From Elusimicrobiota bacterium (GTDB lineage: Bacteria > Elusimicrobiota > Elusimicrobia > UBA1565 > UBA9628): a stretch of DNA of 8,323 nt. The stretch is from the NCBI GenBank assembly GCA_028717525.1, contig JAQUNT010000078.1, positions 1-8,323 on the forward strand, written 5' to 3'. Below are positions 1-5,788 of the stretch, in pieces. The notes under the pieces are model-generated. The model made no database searches, was not told the DNA's origin, and saw only the letters and a program-made list of their open reading frames with translations. Position 1 is the first letter of the stretch. Each line of letters opens with the position of its first letter. Made by a program: the position numbers and the translations under genes.

Positions 1-347
1 GTGCCCGTGTCCTGGCAGAAGGGGAGCTCGAATCTGGCGGAGATGACCGAGTTCTCCAGCATGGTGAGGGCCACGAACTTGTCGTTGGCCGAGGCTTCCG
101 GGTCCTTGAGGATGGCCGCCACCTGGCGCTGGTGCGCCGGGCGCAGGAGGAACTGGATGTCGCGCAGGGCCTCCTTGGACAGCAAAGCCAGGGCTTTGGG
201 CTCCACCTTGAGGATGGGCTTGCCCTCGAACCTGGAAACGCTGACTCCCTCCTTGGTCAGCAGGCGGTACTTGGTCCGGTCCTGGCCCGGCTGGAAAAGA
301 GGCTGGTATTCGAAGGCGGCCGCAGCCGCGGATTTCGTGCGTTTCAT
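1..347 (-). CDS. fumA: Class I (iron-sulfur) fumarate hydratase, N-terminal part, cut by window edge
   Basis: The product interconverts fumarate and L-malate (TCA cycle or its reductive branch) in the cytoplasm with an oxygen-sensitive [4Fe-4S] cluster. Reading the minus strand from the ATG at 347 gives 115 full codons with no stop. The protein follows E. coli FumA closely: YQPLFQ near residue 14, LLTKEGVS at 29-36, EGKPILKV at 41-48, [11 protein letters not shown] at 67-77, [13 protein letters not shown] at 82-94, and CQDTGT at 111-116. In FumA the cysteine of that last motif is a cluster ligand. The remaining three quarters of the gene, with the other cluster cysteines, lies left of the window. 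The start codon has AAGG directly against it, not at normal Shine-Dalgarno spacing. The N-terminus (SAAAAAF) is Ala-rich and slightly longer than usual. The related two-subunit L-tartrate dehydratase is less likely because the N-terminal region resembles the single-chain enzyme. Confidence 0.93.
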   Translation of the reverse strand, partial: MKRTKSAAAAAFEYQPLFQPGQDRTKYRLLTKEGVSVSRFEGKPILKVEPKALALLSKEALRDIQFLLRPAHQRQVAAILKDPEASANDKFVALTMLENSVISARFELPFCQDTG

Positions 348-412
348 CCTTGGATGATACAAAAAAAAGCTATGGAAGCTATGGTGCCACGGGTTAACTT
401 TCTTAACTTATG
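348..412 (-). promoter_or_regulatory. Upstream region of the fumarase gene with possible TATCAT -10 box
   Basis: On the minus strand TATCAT (5 of 6 matches to the -10 consensus, positions 354-359) lies only six bases before the ATG, preceded by a run of eight T (361-368). Just upstream the nonamer CCATAGCTT occurs twice in tandem (367-384), and there is a small inverted repeat GTTAA/TTAAC (393-407). No Shine-Dalgarno sequence is seen at proper spacing. If the -10 box is used, the messenger would be leaderless or nearly so. I found no convincing -35 box. Confidence 0.3.
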
Positions 413-481
413 CGCGCGAATCCCCTCGCGCGGCCGCGGCCCGCAGCTGCGGCAACGGCGGCGGCGCCCGCCTGCGCGGGC
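413..481. terminator. GC-rich hairpin cluster between the large membrane protein gene and fumarase
   Basis: Three perfect inverted repeats lie here: CGCGCGA with TCGCGCG (413-419 and 426-432), the palindrome CCGCAGCTGCGG (441-452), and GCCCGC with GCGGGC around a 4-base loop (466-471 and 476-481). They sit 25-95 bases past the stop codon of the minus-strand gene ending at 506, where a terminator would be expected. None is followed by a T run on either strand, so this is not a classical intrinsic terminator. The hairpins may act with Rho or protect the 3' end. Confidence 0.25.
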
Positions 482-505
482 TGGGCTTCCGGATCGCGCG
501 CTAGC

Positions 506-3493
506 TCAAGCCTTCGCCTGGCCGCCCTTGACCGCGTCGTGGATGCCGCGGCCCAGGCCCACCAGGAACATCACCGGCGTGCCCAGGGCCAACTGCACCG
601 CCAGGAAGAACAGCTGGCCGATGCGCAGCATGAGGAAGTTGAAGGCCGCGGCCACGGTGGGCCGGCCGCTGACTCCGGTCTTCTCGCTGGCGCCCTTGAT
701 GAAGGCCGCCGCGCGCTGCTTGACGAAGTACTCCCGCGCGGTCTTGCCCACCAGCAGGTCGCTCCAGGTCTCCAGGAGCCCGTCGAAGAACCGGGCCGCC
801 GCGGAATCTCGGTAGTTCTCATGGAGCGCGCCGGAGGCGTACGCGAAGGGCGCGCGCACCAGGCCCCAGACCAGGCCCAAGGCCGCGCTCACCGCCAGGT
901 CGGCCAGCATCATCAGCCCCATGGGGACCCATATGACGGAGAGCCAGGAGCCGTTCCACACGCTCTTGTCCAGCCAGTAACGGGCGTGATGGCTCAGGTT
1001 CTTCTGGAAGTCGGTTTCCCGGTCCCAGAGGTTGACGAAGCGGTAGGAGTCCTTGAAGCTCGTCCAGAGCCCCTCGAAGACGGAGGCGAAGCCGTGGAAC
1101 ACCCAGCGCGGCAGGTGCATGAGCAGAAGCGGGCTGGTCAGGTACGCCAGCACGCTCACGGCCAAGGGCAGAAGTCCGGCCGCGCCGCTCATCACGACGC
1201 CCACGCCCGAGGCCGCGGCCACCGCGGCGAAGAAGGCGCCGATGTATTCCGGGTCGTCCACGGAATAGGTGGACTTGCCCTCGGCCAGGGCCTTCCCCAG
1301 GTACCGCGACAAGCCCCAGCCTCCGACGGCGGCGAGGGCCGCCGTCCAGAACGCGTTGGTCTTGGCCAAGGCGAGCAGGCCCGCCAGGCCCATCGGCACG
1401 ACAGGCATCAGATAGAGCATGCCCAAGCCCATGACGGCCAGCAGCGCGCCCGGAATCTGGCGCACCAGCTTCGGGGTCTTGGCCGGCACGAACGGCAAAG
1501 CGGCCAGGCTCAAGGTCGCGGCCAGATACACGCCGCCCACGAGCGGGCCGGCCGCGGCCAGCAGAGGCAGGCCGAAGAAATACACGGGCAGGAGCGCCAG
1601 GCCCGTGGCTATGAGGCGAGGCATCAGGTTGCTCGCGCCGGGCGTCCCCGGCTGCTCCGGATCCTCGGGGCCGGGCTCGGTGCCGGGCCGGTCGTCGCTG
1701 CCTACGCGCATGCGGCGCGGGTTGTGCTTGGCCTCGTCGTAGGGCTCGGACATCTTGCCGAAGGCGCGGAAGAAGCCGATGGCGCCCAGGACCGGCGTGC
1801 CGACCACCGCGTAGGCCAGCCAGCCCCATTGCAGGAGGCGGACGGCCAAGATCGCCGGCAGGCTGACCAGCTTGTTGCGGGAGTTGGCGTAAGTCAGCAG
1901 CGGCGCCTCGACGCGGTTGAAGAGCGACTTCTTGGCGCCCTGCACGTTGTCGAACATGAAGCGCGCCCAGGCCGCGAGGAACTTGGTCGGCTTGGAATCG
2001 GCCTTGAGCTCGTGCGCCGCGCCCCAGAGGAACATGACCGGGGCCTGGGTCGCGCCCACCACCACCCCGCCGGCGACCGACAAGGCCCACTGCACGAGCT
2101 GGGAGAGCCAGACCGGCACCCAGATGCCGGCCAGCCACACCGCGTTCCACAAGGACGCCTTGATCTGGGCCTTGGTATAGGCCAGCAGGCGTTCGTAGGC
2201 GTTCGTGTCGCGCCGCAATGAGGACTCGACCCGGTCCAGGCCGCGGATGCTCTCGTAGACGTTGCTGAAGGCCGAGGTCATGCCGTAGCCGACCCAGGAA
2301 GGCAGATGCATGAGCAGCAGAGCCGCGAAGGGATAGGACAGGATGCCCAGGCCGGCGGCCAGCCAGCCGGCCGGGGAGAGCAAGGCCAGCCCGGCGCCGG
2401 TGATGGCGCCCAGGCCGCCGAAGAAAGCGGAGAGGGACTTGCCGTCGTCGTAGCTGTTGCCCTCGAGGGGGGACTTGCCGTAACGGATCAGGCCCCAGCC
2501 GCCCAAAGCCGCGAGCGTGCCGATGCCGTAGGCGCCGAAGGCTATGGAGAGCGCTCCCAGGCCGAGGAGCGCGGCGCCGGGCAGGACCCGGACCGCCTTG
2601 GGGGTCTGGTCGCCCACGAAGGGCAGGACCGCGAGCAGGACGCTGGCCAGGATCACGGCTCCGCCGGCCAGCAGCGAGCCGCCGGCCAGCAGAGGCCAGC
2701 CCAGCAGCGCCGCGGGCAGCAGGGCCAGGCCTGAGGCCGCGACCCGAGGCCAGAAGGGGCTGTTCTTCCTGGGGCCGGGGTTCTGGTCCTTCATCTCGGG
2801 GATGCCGCTGACCACCTTGGTCTCGCTCTTTCCATAATAAGCCTGCGCGGCCAGAGAAATCTCTTCGCCCGCGGGCCGGGCCAACTGGGTCCCGGGGGAC
2901 AGGTCGCCCATGGACTCCGCCGCGGCCACGAAGCCGCCGTCGGACCAGGAGGCGGCCGGAGCGCCGGTCATGATGGATTCGATCTTGGTCCCGACGCCGT
3001 TGGCGGCCTCGGCGCCGGCTTGGGAGATGTTTCCGGCCGACTTCAACGTGGAGTCGACCTGCTGGGAGAGGCCGGTGATCTTCTGCGCGACCGGCACCGC
3101 CTCAGGGGCAGGAGTCCTGGTCAAAGAGGGGAGCCAGGAGTTCCGGGCCTCGGCAGATTGGAGGGGCGCGGCCAAGGACGGTATCTGGCTGACGGGAGAA
3201 ACCAAAGCGCCGGTCAGGCCGACCTTCACGGCCGGAGCCAGTCCGACGGACAGCGAGCCGGAGAGGCGCAGGTCCTGCGCCGGGGCCAAGGAGGTGTTGA
3301 GGCCGGAGCCGATGGCGATGCTGCCCAGGGTGGTGACAGGGGCCACCGCGGTGCGTCCGGCCACGCCGGCGGCGGAGGTCATCTGGGCGGCCGCGGCTTC
3401 ATAGGCGGCGAAGCCCGGGGAGAGGGCGACCAAAGCGGCGGACAAGGCCACGGACAAGATGCTCTTGAACAGGGGAAGGTGACGCCAAGGCAT
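506..3493 (-). CDS. Large secreted or membrane protein with two tandem multi-helix modules, unknown family
   Basis: A 995-residue protein; I do not recognise the family. The start is the ATG at 3493 because GGAGG lies six bases upstream (3500-3504) and the protein then begins with a good signal peptide: basic WRH, hydrophobic core at about residues 8-24, and probable cleavage after FAA near residue 30. An in-frame TTG at 3514 would add seven residues but overlaps that ribosome site. Residues about 31-244 are Ala/Ser/Gly/Val-rich with no visible domain. Residues about 245-580 and 621-985 are two divergent copies of one module of roughly 340-365 residues, each with several hydrophobic helices and shared motifs: GLALLP, LPFV..TPK.VR..PGA, GGWGL.RY, LLLMHLP.WV, W...IWVP, GTPV. 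A charged Pro/Glu/Arg linker (about 586-620) joins them. Likely in the cell envelope. No catalytic motif is evident, so no function is proposed. The neighbouring genes (pyrB upstream, fumarase downstream) give no functional hint. Confidence 0.85.
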   Translation of the reverse strand: MPWRHLPLFKSILSVALSAALVALSPGFAAYEAAAAQMTSAAGVAGRTAVAPVTTLGSIAIGSGLNTSLAPAQDLRLSGSLSVGLAPAVKVGLTGALVSPVSQIPSLAAPLQSAEARNSWLPSLTRTPAPEAVPVAQKITGLSQQVDSTLKSAGNISQAGAEAANGVGTKIESIMTGAPAASWSDGGFVAAAESMGDLSPGTQLARPAGEEISLAAQAYYGKSETKVVSGIPEMKDQNPGPRKNSPFWPRVAASGLALLPAALLGWPLLAGGSLLAGGAVILASVLLAVLPFVGDQTPKAVRVLPGAALLGLGALSIAFGAYGIGTLAALGGWGLIRYGKSPLEGNSYDDGKSLSAFFGGLGAITGAGLALLSPAGWLAAGLGILSYPFAALLLMHLPSWVGYGMTSAFSNVYESIRGLDRVESSLRRDTNAYERLLAYTKAQIKASLWNAVWLAGIWVPVWLSQLVQWALSVAGGVVVGATQAPVMFLWGAAHELKADSKPTKFLAAWARFMFDNVQGAKKSLFNRVEAPLLTYANSRNKLVSLPAILAVRLLQWGWLAYAVVGTPVLGAIGFFRAFGKMSEPYDEAKHNPRRMRVGSDDRPGTEPGPEDPEQPGTPGASNLMPRLIATGLALLPVYFFGLPLLAAAGPLVGGVYLAATLSLAALPFVPAKTPKLVRQIPGALLAVMGLGMLYLMPVVPMGLAGLLALAKTNAFWTAALAAVGGWGLSRYLGKALAEGKSTYSVDDPEYIGAFFAAVAAASGVGVVMSGAAGLLPLAVSVLAYLTSPLLLMHLPRWVFHGFASVFEGLWTSFKDSYRFVNLWDRETDFQKNLSHHARYWLDKSVWNGSWLSVIWVPMGLMMLADLAVSAALGLVWGLVRAPFAYASGALHENYRDSAAARFFDGLLETWSDLLVGKTAREYFVKQRAAAFIKGASEKTGVSGRPTVAAAFNFLMLRIGQLFFLAVQLALGTPVMFLVGLGRGIHDAVKGGQAKA
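539..1633 (-). repeat. Second copy of the internal protein module (module B)
   Basis: Encodes residues about 621-985 of the large protein. It starts near SNLMPRL and ends near GTPVMFLVGLGRGI, close to the C-terminus. It is slightly longer than module A, with an extra hydrophobic stretch (about residues 695-715) before the GGWGL motif. Boundaries are by eye. Confidence 0.75.
1754..2761 (-). repeat. First copy of the internal protein module (module A)
   Basis: Encodes residues about 245-580 of the large protein. It starts near SPFWPR and ends near GTPVLGAIGFFRAF. Its order of motifs (GLALLP, LPFV, GGWGL, LLLMHLP, IWVP, GTPV) matches module B. The copies have clearly diverged at protein level and are not an exact DNA repeat. 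Boundaries are by eye. Confidence 0.75.
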
Positions 3494-3532
3494 TGCAATC
3501 CTCCAGAGCTTCAATATGGTATCCCAATTCTA
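3494..3532 (-). promoter_or_regulatory. Ribosome binding site and possible -10 box of the large membrane protein gene
   Basis: GGAGG at 3500-3504 is six bases before the ATG at 3493 and fixes that start. TAGAAT (5 of 6 to the -10 consensus) lies at 3527-3532 on the minus strand, giving a predicted leader of about 25-30 bases. No good -35 box is seen at 16-18 bases upstream, so the promoter part is tentative and the ribosome site is firm. Confidence 0.45.
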
Positions 3533-3603
3533 CTTATGCCGGCTGCGGAGGATTTAGGTCTTCGAGGGCAGTCCGGGGCAGACAGATGGCCTAGGGAAAG
3601 GGG

Positions 3604-3619
3604 GGCCGGCTGCCGGGCC
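3604..3619 (-). terminator. Possible weak terminator after pyrB
   Basis: About 31 bases past the pyrB stop, the minus strand can form a GGCC...GGCC hairpin with a one-base bulge and a CAG loop, followed by a C-rich stretch containing only TTT. It is in the right place, but the missing T run makes it weak or non-functional as an intrinsic terminator. Confidence 0.22.
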
Positions 3620-3649
3620 GGGTCCTAGGCCGGGAAGTCCAGAGGGCCC

Positions 3650-4717
3650 CTACGCCATCCTTATCTGGTCGTCCACGCCGAAGATGTAGGAGATCAGCGC
3701 CGCCCGGGCCCACATGCCGTTGCGCTCCTGGCGCCAGAACACGGCCCGCTCGTCCTCGTCCACCGCGGGCGCGATCTCGTGGCGGCGGGGCAGGGGATGC
3801 ATGATGATGGTCGTGGGCTTGATGACCTTGAGGTGCTCGGCGCGGAAGTGGAAGCGGCTCAGGTCCAAGGACTTTGATTCCCCGGCGACGTCGTGCTCGT
3901 CCTGGATGCGGGTCATGTAGATGGCGTCGGCCTCGGGCATGACCGAGGCGAAGTCGTCGGTCTCCCGGTAGGGGATGCCGTGGCGCTTGAGGAAGTCGAG
4001 GATGTCGGCCTCCATGCGCAGCTGGGGCGGGGAGACGAAGACCAGCTTGACCCCCGGGTAGTTCTTCATGAGGTAGGAGAGCGAACGCACGGTGCGGCCG
4101 CGCTTGAGGTCGCCGACCATGACCAAAGTCTTGCCTTCCGGGCCGCCGGGCAGGCTGCGGTGCAAGGTGTAGACGTCGAGCAGGGCCTGGGTGGGGTGCT
4201 GGTCCTTGCCCGAGCCGCCGTTGATGACCGGCACCGGCCGCTTGACGCGGTTCATGAACCAGGCCGTCTTCTCCACGAAGCCCGGGGTGGGGTGGCGCAT
4301 GATGATGAGGTCCACGTAGCTGGAGAAGGTGCGCACCGTGTCCTCCGGGGACTCGCCCTTCATCTCCGAGGAGGTGGAGGTGTCGCGGATCTCGGAGGTC
4401 TTGAGGCCCAGGATGTGGCAGGCGTTGAGGAAGGAGAGGAAGGTGCGCGTGGAGGGCTGGACGAAGTAGAGCATGGCGCGCTTGTGGGCCAGCAGCCGGG
4501 CCACGGCGTCGGCCCCGGCCTTGGCCTGGGTGACCGAGCGCAGGCGGTCGGCCACGGCGAAGAGGTGGTTGAGCAGGGCCCGGTCGAACTGCTGGGAGAA
4601 GAGGCAGTCGTAGAGCCGGCCCTCGCGCGAGAAGAAGGGGAGCTTCCGCGAGACGTCCGTGGAGTGGAACTCGTCCCAGTTGCGGCCGACCTCGGTCATG
4701 AGCGCGGTCCTTTTCAT
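3650..4717 (-). CDS. pyrB: Aspartate carbamoyltransferase, catalytic chain
   Basis: Transfers the carbamoyl group from carbamoyl phosphate to L-aspartate, the committed step of pyrimidine synthesis, in the cytoplasm. The 355-residue protein holds the catalytic landmarks of E. coli PyrB in order: STRT (89-92) for carbamoyl phosphate, SSEMKGE (116-122) with the 80s-loop lysine K120, MRHP (140-143), QHPTQ (173-177), GDLKRGRTVRS (202-212), MTRIQ (268-272) and HPLPR (307-311). It is some 45 residues longer than the usual 305-310, mostly as an N-terminal extension of about 35-40 residues. The ATG at 4717 is chosen because AGGAG (4723-4727) lies five bases upstream. No pyrI regulatory chain or other pyr gene is in the window. 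The gene points away from a RAYT element whose terminal repeat touches its ribosome site. The TRIQ and HPLPR motifs favour aspartate over ornithine as substrate. Confidence 0.93.
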   Translation of the reverse strand: MKRTALMTEVGRNWDEFHSTDVSRKLPFFSREGRLYDCLFSQQFDRALLNHLFAVADRLRSVTQAKAGADAVARLLAHKRAMLYFVQPSTRTFLSFLNACHILGLKTSEIRDTSTSSEMKGESPEDTVRTFSSYVDLIIMRHPTPGFVEKTAWFMNRVKRPVPVINGGSGKDQHPTQALLDVYTLHRSLPGGPEGKTLVMVGDLKRGRTVRSLSYLMKNYPGVKLVFVSPPQLRMEADILDFLKRHGIPYRETDDFASVMPEADAIYMTRIQDEHDVAGESKSLDLSRFHFRAEHLKVIKPTTIIMHPLPRRHEIAPAVDEDERAVFWRQERNGMWARAALISYIFGVDDQIRMA

Positions 4718-4757
4718 CGACTCTCCTTTTGGTGCCTGGCTTTTACGATTTTACGAT
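4718..4757 (-). promoter_or_regulatory. pyrB start region embedded in the left repeat of the RAYT element
   Basis: Immediately upstream of the pyrB ATG the minus strand reads GAGAGTCG preceded by AAAAG. The Shine-Dalgarno AGGAG is contiguous with the terminal repeat (4728-4757). Within the repeat TAAAAT (5 of 6 to the -10 consensus) occurs, pointing toward pyrB. No clear -35 box is visible. The element may therefore supply part of the pyrB promoter; this is inference. Confidence 0.35.
4728..4757 (-). repeat. RAYT terminal repeat, left copy
   Basis: Minus-strand copy: two ATCGTAAA-type units, then GCCAGGCACC and AAA. It matches each right-hand copy at 28 of 30 positions. Its outward end merges with the pyrB ribosome site. 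Confidence 0.85.
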
Positions 4758-4798
4758 TTTATTGAGGGGCTGAGCGTCATAACCGCGAAGATGGCCCG

Positions 4799-5659
4799 CT
4801 AAGGGGTCCGGCAGGCTTTGGTGACCAGCGATGGCGAGCAGCCCAGCAAGGAGGCGACATGCGCTGGCCTGCGGCCGCCGCAAACCAGTCTCCGGATGAG
4901 GAGTCGCCGGCAGTGGGAGATCGTCCTCGTCCGGCCCGGGCCCAGGATTTCATCGACGCTCAGTCTGCTGCTGGCCGCAATCTGCACGGCGACCATGCGC
5001 CAATCCTCCTCGACTGCAGGCGCCGGATTGTCAGACGTTGGGGGCGGGGACCATGCTTCGCAATCCTCAGGTCCTTGGAGATAGGCTGACTCGGGAGCGG
5101 CATCAAGGCCTGCGCTGGCGCTCCCTTGGACGAACTCATGATAGAGACGCGCCGCGTCCCGCATGTCCTTGGAGAACAGCGACAAGGGGAATCCCGGATC
5201 GAGCAAAGGGTCACGGCGCAATCCGGCGAGGCCGGCATGTCCGCTCCAAGGCCACTGGCTGGCTGATGCGGCCAAGCCCGCCCGCACAGGATTGCAGTGG
5301 ATATATCGTAGGAGGGCCAGCATATAGCGGTCATCCCGACACCTGCGGGCATGGAAACGGTCTTGAAAGACATGTCCCCAGCGCTCTCTGCGGCGATTGT
5401 AGCTCCGGGCATAGACTGATTGAAGCCAGTGCATGATCACCGAGGCTGATGCCGCGGCGACCTGGATCAACAGGTGCAGATGATTGGGCATAAGGCAGTA
5501 GGCGTAGAGCCGGAAGCCGAATCGCTCTTTGGCTCGAGCCAGGAGGCCAAGCATGAAGCCATAATCGTCGGCATCATCGAACAGCAAGCGGCCGCCGTCG
5601 CCTCTGGTCATGGCATGATATATGCCTCCCTCGACATGGACGCGCGGCGGTCTCCCCAT
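4799..5659 (-). CDS. REP-associated tyrosine transposase (RAYT, Y1/HUH family) with DnaA-like C-terminal domain
   Basis: A single-strand DNA transposase of the IS200/REP-associated class, 286 residues. The Y1 domain (about 5-130) shows GGIYHAMTRG (11-20), the metal-binding HUH pair in MPNHLHLLI (H60, H62), and RYIHCNPVRAGL (118-129), whose Y119 is the probable nucleophile that attaches to cut DNA. Residues about 216-284 resemble the DNA-binding C-terminal domain of DnaA (EILGPGRTRTISHCRRLL, then a helix-turn-helix ending in SPSLVTKA), a fusion seen in many RAYTs; it probably helps recognise DNA. The ATG at 5659 is chosen because MGRPPRVHVEGGIYH matches the usual RAYT N-terminus. The frame stays open upstream through the two end repeats to a TTG at 5776, but that part is repeat DNA. 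No good Shine-Dalgarno sequence precedes the ATG, so expression may be low. All catalytic residues are present and the gene is unbroken, so it may be active. Confidence 0.9.
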   Translation of the reverse strand: MGRPPRVHVEGGIYHAMTRGDGGRLLFDDADDYGFMLGLLARAKERFGFRLYAYCLMPNHLHLLIQVAAASASVIMHWLQSVYARSYNRRRERWGHVFQDRFHARRCRDDRYMLALLRYIHCNPVRAGLAASASQWPWSGHAGLAGLRRDPLLDPGFPLSLFSKDMRDAARLYHEFVQGSASAGLDAAPESAYLQGPEDCEAWSPPPTSDNPAPAVEEDWRMVAVQIAASSRLSVDEILGPGRTRTISHCRRLLIRRLVCGGRRPAHVASLLGCSPSLVTKACRTP

Positions 5660-5705
5660 ACCATATATACGAGCCAGGCGCTGTTTTGTTCCCTTCCTCG
5701 AGGGA

Positions 5706-5735
5706 TTCGTGAAATCGTAAAAGCCAGGCACCAAA
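5706..5735 (+). repeat. RAYT terminal repeat, inner right copy
   Basis: Plus-strand copy: TTCGTGAAATCG, then TAAAA, then GCCAGGCACC and AAA. It starts exactly 42 bases (14 codons) before the outer right copy, so the two encode a 14-residue repeat in the frame upstream of the transposase. Confidence 0.85.
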
Positions 5736-5747
5736 AATGGCGCGAAT

Positions 5748-5777
5748 TTCGTAAAATCGTGAAAGCCAGGCACCAAA
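5748..5777 (+). repeat. RAYT terminal repeat, outer right copy
   Basis: Plus-strand copy: TTCGTAAAATCG, then TGAAA, then GCCAGGCACC and AAA. GGAGA follows without a gap and forms the ribosome site of ygeY. It also carries TAAAAT (5752-5757), a possible -10 box for ygeY. Confidence 0.85.
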
Positions 5778-5788
5778 GGAGATTCCTA
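5752..5788 (+). promoter_or_regulatory. ygeY ribosome binding site and possible -10 box at the right end of the RAYT element
   Basis: AAGGAG (5776-5781, core GGAG 5778-5781) is seven bases before the ATG at 5789 and is directly joined to the outer right repeat. TAAAAT at 5752-5757, inside that repeat, is a 5-of-6 match to a -10 box at a plausible distance. No clear -35 box is seen. The ribosome site is firm and the promoter is tentative. Confidence 0.4.

Larger units (their letters stand above)
4728..5777. mobile_element. RAYT transposon-like element with inverted 30-base end repeats
   Basis: An intact HUH transposase gene (4799-5659) is bracketed by a 30-base repeat: one copy on the left in inverted orientation (4728-4757) and two direct copies on the right (5706-5735 and 5748-5777). 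Each pair of copies differs at two positions. All copies carry GCCAGGCACC followed by AAA on their outward side. RAYT (TnpA-REP) genes are known to be flanked by REP-type palindromic repeats. No target duplication is visible, as expected for HUH elements. The ends of the unit are inferred from the repeats only. Confidence 0.75.

Noticed and set aside
410..2221. A long plus-strand open frame (about 600 codons) opposite the large membrane protein gene
   Set aside because: Its translation is rich in Arg, Gln, His and Gly without hydrophobic or domain structure, typical of the antisense of a GC-rich gene. The minus frame has a signal peptide, ribosome site and internal protein duplication.
539..2761. 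Assembly duplication in the large gene
   Set aside because: The two modules differ widely at both DNA and protein level, so this is an old genuine duplication and not an assembly error.
3494..3514. TTG start at 3514 for the large membrane protein
   Set aside because: It would place the start upstream of and across the GGAGG that correctly precedes the ATG at 3493, and the ATG start gives the normal signal peptide.
3893..4765. Long open frame opposite pyrB
   Set aside because: Antisense shadow; the minus strand encodes a full aspartate carbamoyltransferase with its active-site motifs.
5660..5776. Transposase start at TTG 5776 including the 14-residue repeats
   Set aside because: The added sequence is the translated end repeats of the element, and the usual RAYT N-terminus begins at the ATG at 5659. 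Kept only as a minor possibility in the findings.
5706..5777. CRISPR-like pair of repeats
   Set aside because: Only two direct copies 12 bases apart with an inverted third copy across a transposase gene; no array, no cas genes.
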